NCBI GenBank assembly: GCA_013398615.1
Contig: VZSR01001685.1
Span: 29,847,556 to 29,911,555, forward strand
Source: Brachypodius melanocephalos
Taxonomy: Eukaryota; Chordata; Aves; Passeriformes; Pycnonotidae
Direction of reading: 5' to 3'
DNA: 64,000 bases
Part shown: positions 53,449 through 64,000 of the stretch, piece after piece
How the letters are laid out: each line of letters begins with the position of its first letter
Numbering within the stretch: the stretch's first letter is position 1
Program-made: the position numbers and the translations under genes
Notes under the pieces: generated by a model
Database searches by the model: none
What the model saw: only the letters and a program-made list of their open reading frames with translations
What the model was told of the DNA's origin: nothing

Positions 53449-54184
53449 GCTTTCATCCTTCCAGGTATTTGGTGGCTCTGTAGGATTAGGAATACACTTC
53501 TCTTTAAAAGAGTGCTTTATCCATAAAACTCTGATACAGCAGGTCACGTCTTGCCTGGAAGTAGCTTAAATTAGCTAATATTGGAAAGATGATAACCAAA
53601 CTTCATTTACCATTAATTTAATCAACATCACTAATACCCTCTTCTAATGACTCTGCCTCTTGTGCTTATGCCATCGTACTTCACAGTTGTACTGATCTTC
53701 ATTTACACAAGTGTTTTAAGGATATTTTAAAAAACACCTGCTTTAAATTTGTCTTCTGATTTCTCAAATTTGCCAAATGCTAGTAAGCACAAACTAGGCT
53801 TCTCTTGACATAAGTCTGAAATAGAGAAGAAAATCAAGCAACATTTACACTGACAGTAAATGGATATTTAATTAGTTGTTATAATGATGAGACATACTGC
53901 AGTATTCAGTATTATGCTCATTATCCACTGTAGAGAGTGATTTATATTCATTAATATAATTACTGGTTCATATTCCAATATCTCCATGAGCTGGTAAAGT
54001 TAATGTACAAAAGAAACAATAAAAAACACATTTAGAAGGGGTTAGGTGAGAAATAAAAACTACTTGAGGAAAGATAGCATGAATTTTAAAATTTGTTTTG
54101 GCTGTATGAGATAGCTGCTGCATTACAGGTGCTAAATTAAAGGGATTTTTCAGTTAGTAGAAATGGAGACAGTTATTGATGATG

Positions 54185-54189
54185 ATTAT
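54185..54189. repeat. Target-site duplication, left copy (ATTAT)
   Basis: ATTAT directly before the LTR, repeated at 54783-54787 directly after it. The AT-rich surroundings make a chance five-base match less improbable than elsewhere, but both copies sit exactly at independently chosen LTR ends. Confidence 0.8.
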
Positions 54190-54782
54190 TATACTGGTTT
54201 CAGCTGGGATAGAGTTAATTTTCTTATTAGTATCTGGTGCAATGCTGTGTTTCGAATTTAGGATGAGAATTATGTTGATAACCCACTGATGTTTTAGGTT
54301 TGCTGAGCAGTACTTACTCTAAATCAAGGACTTTTCAGTTTCCAGTGCTCTAGCAGTGAGCAGCAGCACAAGAAGCCACGAGGGACCACAGCCAGGACAG
54401 CTGAGCTGAACCAAAGAATTTCATACCATGGAATGTTCAGTAAATACCCTGGGAGGAGTTGTTCAGGAAGGGCTAATCATTGCATGGGGGTTGTCTTGGT
54501 ATCGTTAATCTCTCTCTTTTATTCATTACTACTACCACTATTATTGTTATTATTTTTGTTATTTTTATCATTATTATTATCATCATCATTATAATATCAT
54601 CATCATTAATATTAGTAGTATTATTAGTATATTCTACTTTGTTTCAGTTATTAAACTGTTCTTATCTCAACACATGAGCCGTTCCTTTCTCCCTGATCCT
54701 CCCTCCCATATGACTGCAGCAGGAGGTCAGTGAGTGAGCATCTGTGTCGTACTTACTTGATGTCTGGGGTTAAACTACATCA
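54190..54782 (+). mobile_element. ERVL-type solo LTR, sense orientation
   Basis: About 593 bp. The left end TATACTGGTTTCAGCTGGGA, followed by TAGAGTTAATTTTCTT, is the characteristic opening of an abundant songbird ERVL LTR. The first bases have drifted from the usual TG. Further blocks in order are GGATGAGAAT, GTTGATAACCCACTGATG, CAGGACAGCTGAGC, an ATT-rich array, ATTAAACTGTTCTTATCTCA containing the ATTAAA polyadenylation signal (54650-54655), and a closing CTGGGGTTAAACTACATCA. The place where such LTRs carry a TATA box is degenerate here (CAGTAAATACC at about 54438), so promoter activity is doubtful. No internal retroviral genes flank it. The matching ATTAT on both sides identifies a solo LTR formed at a single integration. 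Confidence 0.92.
54527..54630. repeat. (ATT/ATC)n trinucleotide array inside the LTR
   Basis: ATT, ATC and related trinucleotides run for about 100 bases with interruptions. LTRs of this family normally carry a short ATT array at this position. The isoleucine-rich open frame across it is an artefact. Confidence 0.88.
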
Positions 54783-54787
54783 ATTAT
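54783..54787. repeat. Target-site duplication, right copy (ATTAT)
   Basis: Second copy of ATTAT, immediately after the LTR's terminal CA. Confidence 0.8.
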
Positions 54788-57700
54788 CTTCAGCTCTATT
54801 AATCACTATCAATTATTCAATTATTATGATGAAATTAAGAAACTAGTTATCATAGAAGTGGAGTAGCTTTAAAAAATAAATAAATTAGAGACAAAGTACT
54901 GGAACCAGTAGCATATCTCAGTTTCCACTAGCTACTAATGCAGAATCAGCACTACAGAAGGATTGGGCCACCATGGCAAGGACGTCTTTTCTTATTCTGC
55001 CTCCAGCTTTTCTCTCATCCTTGTCCCCTCCAGTGCTGCTGCCTTCACCCCCCCCACACCTCCTGACATTGCAGAGCAAGAGAAAGACTTCAATGACCTT
55101 GATACATTTCCATTTCCTTTTCTTTGGAGCAGAGAACAGACCTTATTAAGTTCATATGTGCATATTAAGCCTATAACCATCTGTTGTGATTATGAACAGT
55201 GTGGTGGTTGAGTTTAGCATTTGGAGAGGAGATCTGAAGGTCAGCTGTGCTTCAGCTGTAGTGTGGCATCTTAGGTTGACTTGAGAAAGTGAAAAATAAC
55301 ATCAATTAATGAGCAGCTAAGTTTTAAAGAGGGTTAGAATGTAGGGTATTTAGGATCAGGAATACAGAACCAGAGGATAATACGTTTGTATCTCAGATAC
55401 AACAGGAATTGGACCATTCACAACATTCTTAGGATGCTGGACTAGGTTCTTGACAGCTATTTTTTTTCCTTCTCAAATTATAATATTTTAAAAAGAGCAT
55501 GCATTTGCCCTGTTTTGAGGAGAACTCCATTATTTAGTTGGCTTTTGGAACCTGGTGCTTCCTTTCCTGCATGAGGAGATGGAAACCATGAAGTGGCAAG
55601 TCCTCCTGACGGGTTGTGGGAGCAACCAGCTCTCAAAAATACAAGTAGTGTGAATTGTTTGTGTTTATGACTCATGTTTTAAAATTCTGGGAAATCTTAC
55701 ACCTTGGTGATTCTGTTGGATTCAAGGTTTGTTTTCTTTGTTTAGTTGCTGATTGCCTAGATGCTAATAAATCTTTTTGAAATATCAACTCATTGGTGCC
55801 ACTGCATGTTTTTTCTACAAGCTATAATTATGATAATGAAATTCACTATTTCTGAGAATATTTCAGTTACTTATGTTAAAAAGGATATTGATAATTAGAA
55901 AGTAATCTCCCTATGGAAATTCCTTGATTGGCCAGGGTTTGCTTTGTTCAGTTGGAATGTTTAGTGTATTCACTCAGTTTTAGTTTATTAAAAGAAGGTA
56001 AATCAATCTCCATCATGACCTGATAAACTCTTCTTTCAAAGTGCTTTATGCTCTTGTGAGCAGGTGGTCAAAATCTGGGCCTGCTGCTTGAGGACCAGGG
56101 GACATGGAAAAGTACTGTAAGTCCAAACAAAAATGATTCAGCCCAGTGTTTAAACTCTTTCTGTTGCATATTTTGTGAAAGGATGAAACACATAGGCAAG
56201 AACAAGGGCCAGTGTACAGAAGGTCATTACCCTAAGCAGTTTTGGAGTATTTAAAGTACAGTAGGGAAGCTAATATCACTGCAATAGTTTCTCAGACTTG
56301 AAAATAATGTTCATTGAGATGATGTCAAGGAGTACAGAAAAGTGAAGAACTTGAGGAACAGCCTCATCTATAATTTATAGGCAGTGTTTCTTTCATGAAA
56401 TGGAATGATTGGAAATTAGTGATAACTTTGTCAAAGTGTTTTTAAAAGCTGTTAAAGTTCACTGAAAAATATTTTGATTGTAAATATTGTTTTCTTTTTT
56501 TACTGGGAAGTTAGGGAGTGTCTGAGGAAGGGAGAATTATTTGAATTTTTACCCCAGCCATTCTGATGTCCATTGAACTTCGACTTGGCTCCTGATTTCA
56601 TAAATCAGGACAATTACAGATTGTTAATAACTTCAAGGTATTGTTTTTGCATGAGTTTGCCACTTAGTTGTTTGACAAGCATGATTCCACAGATGTTTCT
56701 TGTTTTGCTTTTATTTACTTACATAGGGAACTGTGCAAATATGATTTAATGTGTAGTGTTTTATCAGGGATTTAGAAAACTTTGGATAATTTGAAATTAA
56801 TGGGTTTTAAAGACTGCACTTCTGAAAACTTGGTTCGGTTCAGTCCAATGAATTGTGCTACTAGACAGTTTCATGTGCCTTGAAATCCAGAAATAGAAAA
56901 ATACCTTAAATTTCTGATCATGTAAAAAATACATTTGAAATAAATTTTTAATAAAAAATTAGAAAATGCATCCAGAAATCTTATTCTATGCAATTTATTC
57001 AGTACTGAAACAATTTTATAGCTGTTTTATACCTTCATAAATTATTTTTATATTTATAAATTTCCTTTTTCTAAAATTAGAACCCAAACAGAAAACCATT
57101 GAAACTTTTAAGTATTTGACACTTCACACTTTCAGACCTTCCTTTCAAACCCTGATTTAAGGAGATCACAGGCATTTGTCTCTGTCATTTTATATTTACA
57201 AATTTATTTAATTTTCAGTGGGTCCTTTTCTGGTCTTTATATGTTTTACATCATCTCGTTTTGACATGAAGAGGGCATGAGATAATCCCAATCTAATTTC
57301 TAAGATTATAACTTGGAAAAAATATTGCTTAATTTATTAATATTGAGTATTTTAGTGTTTCTATCATGGATTCCAACTGTCATAAGCTACAGCAAACACT
57401 TCCCCATAATCAGTTACAGCAGTTAAGATTTCAATACTTGCTTCTTTATTGAATATTCATTTCTGTCTCAGCTGAGGTTTTTGTTCTGCTCTCAAGGGAG
57501 CAAATCTTTCAGACCATTACTCCATTGTTTTTGTTTCTTTCAGCATAGAGATTTAGGGCACAATGCCAGAATAATGCTCTGTGGATCCTCATTAGTGTGC
57601 TTTCCTCAGCTTGTCCCTCCCACTCTCTAATTAATCCCTAAAAAATCCATCTGTGTAATGATGAAAAACTGCTTAAATTAAGAAATAAATATTAATGTAT

Positions 57701-58540
57701 TCAAGTAACAAATATTAATCTGCTATTCTGTGCTTAATGGCAAGTAGTGGCTTATGTTATCTGGAGCTGAGAAGAGAAAAAACAGGGGGTCAGTCCACCT
57801 ACTTACAGGCATTAGGTTGATATTTATCCCCTAATAATTGTTAACAGCTTTTCTGCAATCCTCAATGGCTGGCTCACGTGAGTAGCTGATAGTATGTATC
57901 ATGGTTGCACAAATTTTCTAGAAGATCAAGTTGCTGTATCAATTACAAACGAGCTATTGCACTCTAAATTAATTATTAGCTGTGTAAACCAATACGTGTG
58001 TGGCCTGAGGCTGGGAGTCTGAATTTTTACAGTTCTGACAATTTGCTATTTGTTCTGCTGGGGCAGGTGACCTCTCTTTATATAAAAGAGAGTAAAAGGG
58101 AGTCAGTTGAAATAATACAATGAGATATTTGTACATTCCTGGTCTATTATTTAATGATAAATTTAACTCACTGAATTGCTTCTGAAAGATTACAGCTATT
58201 CAAGTCTTTAAGTAATCTGGGAGTAATGAGCATTTTCAGAACAGTTAAAAAGGCAACAAACTTGAAACTTATCCTGCAATATTTACACTTCCCTGCTTAC
58301 TTTGTGATTCTTTAAGTATTAAATGAGTGACACGAGACCCTTCTTAAAATACCCATTTTGCATTTCTCAGAATATTGCGCATACTCTGAGTGGAGAAATC
58401 CATGTGTGCCTTCAGTGGTGCCTGTGACGTGGGATTTCAGGGTGGACCCCTTCGTAAACAGGTTGACTTCTTCAAAGCTTTTGGTAGTTTCTGCTCTTTG
58501 ATGATGACTTACATGCTTTTCTATTGCATTAATTCAATAT

Positions 58541-58620
58541 TAATACTACTACTACTACTACTAATAATAAATAATAATACTAATATTAATATCAGTATCA
58601 ATAATTTTAATAATGATGAG
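58541..58620. repeat. (TAC)n/(TAA)n trinucleotide repeat
   Basis: About six TAC/ACT units followed by AAT-type units with interruptions. It resembles the ATT array inside the LTR at 54.5 kb, but here I can recognise no LTR around it. Confidence 0.85.
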
Positions 58621-59746
58621 TACTCTTCAAAACTGTGTTTTGTAGTTGGCATATGGTGTTTCCTAACCACCCTGTGCTCTAATTAGCTGACTCAGTGCTT
58701 GAAAATACAGGCATGCTTTTGGTTCAGCTGTAAGAAATCCCTCGGAATTCCGATTGTTGAAGTTCTTTGCACAGCATCCATTGCCATTCTGCCAGTGCTG
58801 CCTTGGAGGAAAACCTGTAAGAAACAGAGGTCACATGAAGCCTGCATCAGAAATATAACTCGATGGGGTTTTCTTTTCAAAGTAACAGATAACCTCCCCT
58901 CCCAGTAGTTAGAAACAGCAACAGATTGTAAATTGAATATTATCTAGTGCTGTAATGTTATCTGCTTGTTTCAGCATATGGCTGGAAATTTTAGATGAGG
59001 AGAGGCGAACCATCTATGTTTTGTGTAAAGTGATGAATAAAACTGATGAAGAAGTAAGCAAATCCCTGTAGGTCATCCCAAACAGGATTCAAACCTTGAA
59101 TGTCCCCCACATTCATGAATGATGTGTGTGCTTTATTGAATATAGGGCTAAAAAAACACCAATCAATGGGAGGGAAAACTGCAACTATGTCTGATTTCAA
59201 CACTCAAAATACTACATATTTTCAAAATTTGAAACTTTCAACTTTTTCCAAAGTTTCAACTTTGGAATATTTTCTTTTAGTCATGAGGCCTAAAAGGCCA
59301 GTGAGATTTTCAGTTAAAAAAACAAAAAGATTTTTAATGGTTCATGAAAAGAGAAAAATTTCAATAATTCAAATGGAATAATTTTATGATAAACTGTCTA
59401 TATCTAATATTCTGTGATTTGAATATTTTTGAGTAACAAACTTCTGACAATTGTGGCTAGTGCATTAATTTTTATAGATATTATTCTTATTTCTATTCTT
59501 TCATCTAGTTCAATTAAACTATAGTGATTTGTAAAATTAAGCAGCAATTTTGAGGTGATTTTTCAGTAGAGTGTCAGACTGAATTATGTTATTTATTCCT
59601 TTGAAATTTCCCACAAATATTAGAGTTAGTTATAAAAAGTAAATAAAAGTTAAAATTTTAAAAATACCCAAACACATCACCCAAACTGAAACCTTGTAGA
59701 AGGCTGCAGTATTCAGTTCATACATAGGTAGGTTTGTTTGTTTCTT

Positions 59747-59783
59747 TGTGTATGTGTATGTCTATGTGTATGTGTTTGTGTAG
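59747..59783. repeat. (TATGTG)n-like repeat
   Basis: Roughly six imperfect units of TGTGTA/TGTCTA/TGTGTT. It produces the Cys/Met-rich open frame there, which is not a gene. Confidence 0.85.
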
Positions 59784-60007
59784 ATTAATTTTTCTCAGAA
59801 AAAAGTCCTGCAAGTGTGTCTATGTTTTATGCATATCAATTCCTAGTTCTTTGATTAAAGTTCATAGATATATGAAGTTTTCACTAATTTCTCAGTTCTT
59901 ACAATCCAAAATCACATCGATACATCATTTTTTAAATAAAGATTTTTTTTATTATTATTTCTAGAACTGCCTGGGGCAATGATCTGGGCTTTTTAATGTA
60001 ACATCTT

Positions 60008-60033
60008 TTTCAGGTTAATGTTTCAGGTTAATG
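60008..60033. repeat. Perfect 13-bp tandem duplication
   Basis: TTTCAGGTTAATG occurs twice in succession with no mismatch (60008-60020, 60021-60033). Confidence 0.88.
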
Positions 60034-61086
60034 TATCCAATACTTGAACTTTCTGCAAAATTAAACTCATGTGCTAATAATAGCAACTTTTTAGCTATTC
60101 TCTTCTAAAACTACTCTAAGAGCTATTATAATGAGCTTTGAAGTGTCCACTGGAGACAGGATTCTGAAGTTACGGTCAAGGACAAGTAGGCAATCCATGT
60201 TTTTCAAAACTTCTTGTAGGTCAAATTCTATACAAATGTTTTTTCTTTTGGGGAAGAATACTGAACATTTTCCTCTTATCAGAATTGAGCTAGCAATATC
60301 ACTTTCCAAGAGAGAAGTTGTCTGATGTTTTTAGAATAATTTAACTCCATTAATGAAACCATAATTGCCCTCTGTTCATCTTTGATTATTTAGTTAGGAA
60401 AATATTTGGATTTTTCTTCCTTTTGTATTGTTTTCTTTTTCTGTCAGCAGTCAGTGCTGTAGACAGCTATTATAACACTTGTCTCCAGAAGCTTTCACAC
60501 CATGATATTTGCTCATGCTAGATGTGTTATATTAGATACAAGGCTGCTGTCTCTGCCAGCAAGCCTTGCTATCTTGGAGACTGCTCCCTTGATTTACACC
60601 GAACTGGCTTCCCTGAAAATAGCTTACTCATGCAAGCTTTGATCCCCTCTGGAATGCTCTCAGTATAACGAGACGGCAGAGATATGGTAAGAAGCTGTAT
60701 AATGGTAATGTTGGTGCAGCAAATTTCTGATAAGTTTTTGCTAAACCCATCCAGGGAAACCATAGATCCTGCGGAGGCTGGCGGCCACTGAAATGCATAT
60801 CTACAGCAAGAAGCTGAACTGCTAAATTGATGTACATGTCAGTAGCTCAAAGCTATTCAATGCTCTTTTTGTGAGTATTGTTCTGATTTTGTCTAATTCT
60901 TTGAAAAAGGATTTTTATCAAAACTCCCTAGCGCAGGAATCTTGATATTTCTGGTCCCATTTGTAAGTGAAAACTTCTAGTAAAGTTAACAGAGAACAGT
61001 TCCCCCTTTAGGGACATGTGCTTTTTTAGACGCTAAGACTTTGACTGGAATTCCACCTTTCTTTTATGAAATAAGCAAAAAAACCC

Positions 61087-61166
61087 CCACAGTAATTTGA
61101 TGATTTCCAGGATTAAGAGATGCCACAGGCAACAGAACAATTAAGGGAGAGTAACCTGCCAGCAAG
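61087..61166. repeat. 80-bp direct repeat, copy 1
   Basis: This segment begins CCACAGTAATTTGATGATTT and ends CCTGCCAGCAAG. It matches 63870-63949 at 79 of 80 positions, the one difference being GTAACC here against GTATCC there. The copies are in the same orientation and start 2,783 bases apart. No terminal inverted repeats, poly-A tail or target duplication is visible, and I do not recognise it as CR1 or an LTR. It lies between a CCCCC run and an A/C-rich stretch. Confidence 0.95.
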
Positions 61167-61173
61167 GATACTC

Positions 61174-61200
61174 TAAACAACAAAAACAAACAAACAAAAA
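61174..61200. repeat. (AAAC)n-like low complexity
   Basis: AACAACAAAAACAAACAAAC-type sequence immediately right of copy 1 of the 80-bp repeat. Confidence 0.85.
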
Positions 61201-63184
61201 CCATGCCAAAAACCAACTTTTCCTAAGTTTTTGCTGAATTGTCTTCCTTATAATATTTCTACTAGCACAGTGGGAATTTGAGGGGGTTTTTTATTGATAA
61301 AGATACAATATTTATATTTAGAAGCCTTACTAACTTAATTCCTGTGTTTACTCTTTATTTATTACAAATATATATCAACTGAATATTTACTTTTTAAAAC
61401 CTGAAGAGTGCTGTGAAATCAGACTATAATCAGAGTCAAGAGATTAAAGAATTTGTGTTTATTTTATATCATGATCATCCATTTTGAATTGGAAAAGTTA
61501 CACAAACATGTTTTATTTGAAGTATTTCAAAGTTGGAAACAGTGCTGAAAGACAATAGTTTAATGAAGTGTACTGAGCTTTCCTGCAGTGTCTGATTATC
61601 TGCAGGTTGTTATGAGATGCTGGATATGTTACACTTCAGCCAAATGAAAGTGCAGTCAAATGCTGAACTTGAAAAAGTAGATGTCAATCTTGGACTCCAT
61701 GCTGCCATCATGATGTTTTAGATAATAGCAGTAGTTGCATTTGGAGCTGGATTTAGCTGTGTTCTAAAGCAAATGCAGTGTCATAAAATCAAAAAATGAC
61801 AGAAACTAAATTCTTCATGCGAGTTTTTCTGTTTCTTTCTGCAAATTGGATATGAATAGCAGATGTGTATTTTTGTTTATGCAGCACTTGAAATGAAATG
61901 AAATAGGGTTCTATATGGAGTGTGAATCTTCACTTCTAAACACAATAGATTTCAATTTACCAAGATTTTAAAAGCAGCCTAGAAAAAAATACACTTACAG
62001 TGCTTCAAGGAATGCAAAGATAGAAATTTCAGAAATTTTCATAACAAGTATAATATTCTGATGCTGACAGCATAAAAACTTGATGTTATGGGGGTAATTT
62101 TTATACTTCTTAGTGAGAATATTTTCAAAAAAAAATTACTGTGGAAAAAGGAATTACATTTCAAGCTGTTTATACTTTTACAGAGAAAAAATAACACAAA
62201 AACCCCAATGGTTAACTATGGATTCAAAAGCTATTATGCTTCATAGCTAAAAAGTTTATTCATAGTCTGTCTTAACTAACTCAAAATATAAGCACTACAG
62301 AATAGCAAAATTATTCTTTAGTTCCAAAATAGGAAAGAAAATTAATCAGCTTTATCTAGACAACTGAAGAAAAGCTTTTGTTGGATTTTACATAATATGC
62401 AATATATATTTATACTAAAATATTTCACTTTAACAATGCAGATTCTAATTTACCCAATACAGTTTTGCTACTGTGCACTCGGTGTAATGTTTAGGTGTGT
62501 ATCTCCCCTTGAATGTTATGAGACTGTCTTTTATTTCACTTCTTAAAGGCAAATTACATCTTTACACATGTACTGCACTCCAGCTGCTGGAGTGTATCTG
62601 AGGTCATACTTCTCTCTTCAGTATTTGTCAGTAGAGCCACACATTTAAAACCTGAGAGCAATTCTGCTTTCAGTTGCAATCCTATGGCTAAGTTTAGTCC
62701 ACGGGGACACTTTAGGAATATAGACTTTTTTAAAGTCAGGTTTCTTAAAGTACCTTCTGTTGCTCCTTTCATTATCTTGCTTTGCTGGAAGTTACATTAG
62801 ATGTGACCTGTAGATTTAAATGAAGAATAAAACCTATGACATTTAGAAAAGACTTCTACAGTAACTTTGAAAATATTTAAAACTCTTAAAATCTGCCATC
62901 AAAGTAGTCAAGTTACTTTTCCAAAACAACATTATCTCATGTCAATTATTTAAATCTCAAAAAAGTTAATTTGTGGGGGTTTTTTCTGCCTTCTGTTCTA
63001 TAAAACCTTTCCTTTGTAGCTAACTGTATGTAATGTATGATTTCAAGACTCAGTACAGCATAGCACAATGTCTCCAAAACATTTCCCTCCCCTTCAGAGT
63101 GTGGTTTTGTTCCACTGCACTTCCTGCTCTCAGAAACAATAGGACAGGACTAGTTGCATTCTAAAAGACACCAACTGTGCCTAC

Positions 63185-63203
63185 TTTTTTTTTTTTTTTT
63201 TTT
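63185..63203. repeat. Poly-T tract, 19 bases
   Basis: A homopolymer T19 followed by CCC. Read on the minus strand it is a short poly-A run, with no recognisable retroposed sequence attached. Confidence 0.9.
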
Positions 63204-63869
63204 CCCACAAAAGTGTCCACTGGGAACTTCACTTAGAAGGACTTACACTTCCAAGATTGCTCCCATAAGTTTTGGTGTGTTGCTCCTAGAGCAATATAAT
63301 CACAGATTTCATGTACCCAGACCCCTTGGGTGTTGAAACACCCAAGATCAATATATTCTCAATAAGGCTGAGCGCCTTACCACCAGAGTTTTACATATTC
63401 ATGTAAAACAAAATTAAAGGCCTGGAAAGGCATGAGAAAATGGTTACTACTCACCTGTGTGGTCAGTGGTTGGAATAACACTTAAAGATTCATTAGATAA
63501 TAACCTTGGAAGTGGAGACAGATGATTTTATCACAGTGATATTTTGCTATAATTGTAGTGACATAGAATGTGGAAAGAGATCCTGTGGTTTTAATATGAA
63601 ATTTAATCTGAATCCACATCAGGTTAGAACCAACTATTGCTTGGCTGGCATTGTGGAAAAGGAAAAGAAGAAACATTTGACTTGTTCAACCTTAATGAAA
63701 TGAATCTCAAAGTTCAATTTGATGTTTGAGTAAAGGTTATGGCCATGCTTGAAATGATAGTGTATAAAATGAAGTTCACACTTAGGAACAATATTTAAGA
63801 AGAAACATTTACTTCCATTTATGCTCTCACTGGTTTCTTTACACAAAGATGTATCTAGAGTACAATAAA

Positions 63870-63949
63870 CCACAGTAATTTGATGATTTCCAGGATTAAG
63901 AGATGCCACAGGCAACAGAACAATTAAGGGAGAGTATCCTGCCAGCAAG
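63870..63949. repeat. 80-bp direct repeat, copy 2
   Basis: Second copy, differing at one base from 61087-61166. The similarity stops abruptly on both sides: to the left lies GTACAATAAA, to the right ATCAGAATGG, neither matching the flanks of copy 1. This copy lies only 51 bases from the window end, so further copies outside cannot be excluded. Confidence 0.95.
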
Positions 63950-64000
63950 ATCAGAATGGATGCAGAGGCGTAGGTCAAGCCTAACACAGCACAGTTGAAA

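Larger units (their letters stand above)
40529..54184. other. AT-rich non-coding DNA, no gene seen
   Basis: No supportable gene or RNA. Open frames at 41.0-41.8 and 42.0-42.75 kb are a little denser than elsewhere but overlap each other on both strands and match no family. Two worn CR1 tails, a GGAA/GA microsatellite, a hairpin and a palindrome are listed separately. The rest shows nothing I can name. Confidence 0.7.
54788..64000. other. AT-rich non-coding DNA, no gene seen
   Basis: No supportable gene or RNA. Two trinucleotide or hexanucleotide repeats, a T19 tract and an 80-bp direct repeat pair are listed separately. The block at 57.55-58.0 kb has the look of constrained homeodomain-rich non-coding sequence, but that is an impression. 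The window simply runs off its right end without a boundary. Confidence 0.7.

Noticed and set aside
1..64000. CRISPR array, prophage, operon or other prokaryotic system
   Set aside because: No spaced repeats, dense coding or ribosome-binding sites. All recognisable repeats are avian.

Overview
This window looks like a piece of a bird chromosome, most likely from a songbird (passerine). The evidence is its interspersed repeats. I recognise the 3' ends of CR1 LINEs, the main avian non-LTR retrotransposon, at about 15.9, 27.7, 50.3 and 52.7 kb. I also recognise three retroviral LTRs of kinds I know from songbird genomes, at 21.27-21.91, 40.09-40.53 and 54.19-54.78 kb. There are no Alu, L1 or other mammalian repeats. 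The sequence is AT-rich throughout, with long A or T runs and short microsatellites. No bacterial, phage, plasmid or CRISPR organisation is present.

I can support no protein-coding gene, exon, tRNA, rRNA or other RNA gene. Every open frame is short (at most about 150 codons). None encodes a protein family I recognise, and many lie in simple repeats or LTRs. Several only begin at a non-ATG codon. The window is therefore best read as an intergenic gene desert or the inside of a very long intron. The two cannot be told apart from this sequence alone.

Layout: 0-15.9 kb is AT-rich apparently unique DNA with an impure A tract (1.1 kb) and an uninterrupted run of 69 A (2.9 kb). 15.9-21.3 kb holds a CR1 3' end and a G-quadruplex-type G cluster. 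21.3-21.9 kb is a reverse-oriented solo LTR with an internal minisatellite and a 5-bp target duplication. 27.7 kb has a reverse-oriented CR1 fragment. 29.9-31.2 kb holds two strand-asymmetric G+T tracts about 690 bp apart. 40.1-40.5 kb is an ERVK-like LTR beside a small GC/CpG-rich patch. 50-53.5 kb has two worn CR1 ends and a GGAA/GA microsatellite. 54.2-54.8 kb is an ERVL-type solo LTR with a perfect ATTAT target duplication and an internal ATT array. 61.1 and 63.9 kb carry an 80-bp direct repeat matching at 79 of 80 positions, which I cannot assign to a known family.

Nothing points to a novel multi-gene system. The most interesting unexplained signals are the 80-bp repeat pair, the G/T tracts, a few near-perfect hairpins and the A69 run. 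LTR and CR1 identities come from pattern recognition and would be settled by a RepeatMasker run with an avian library.
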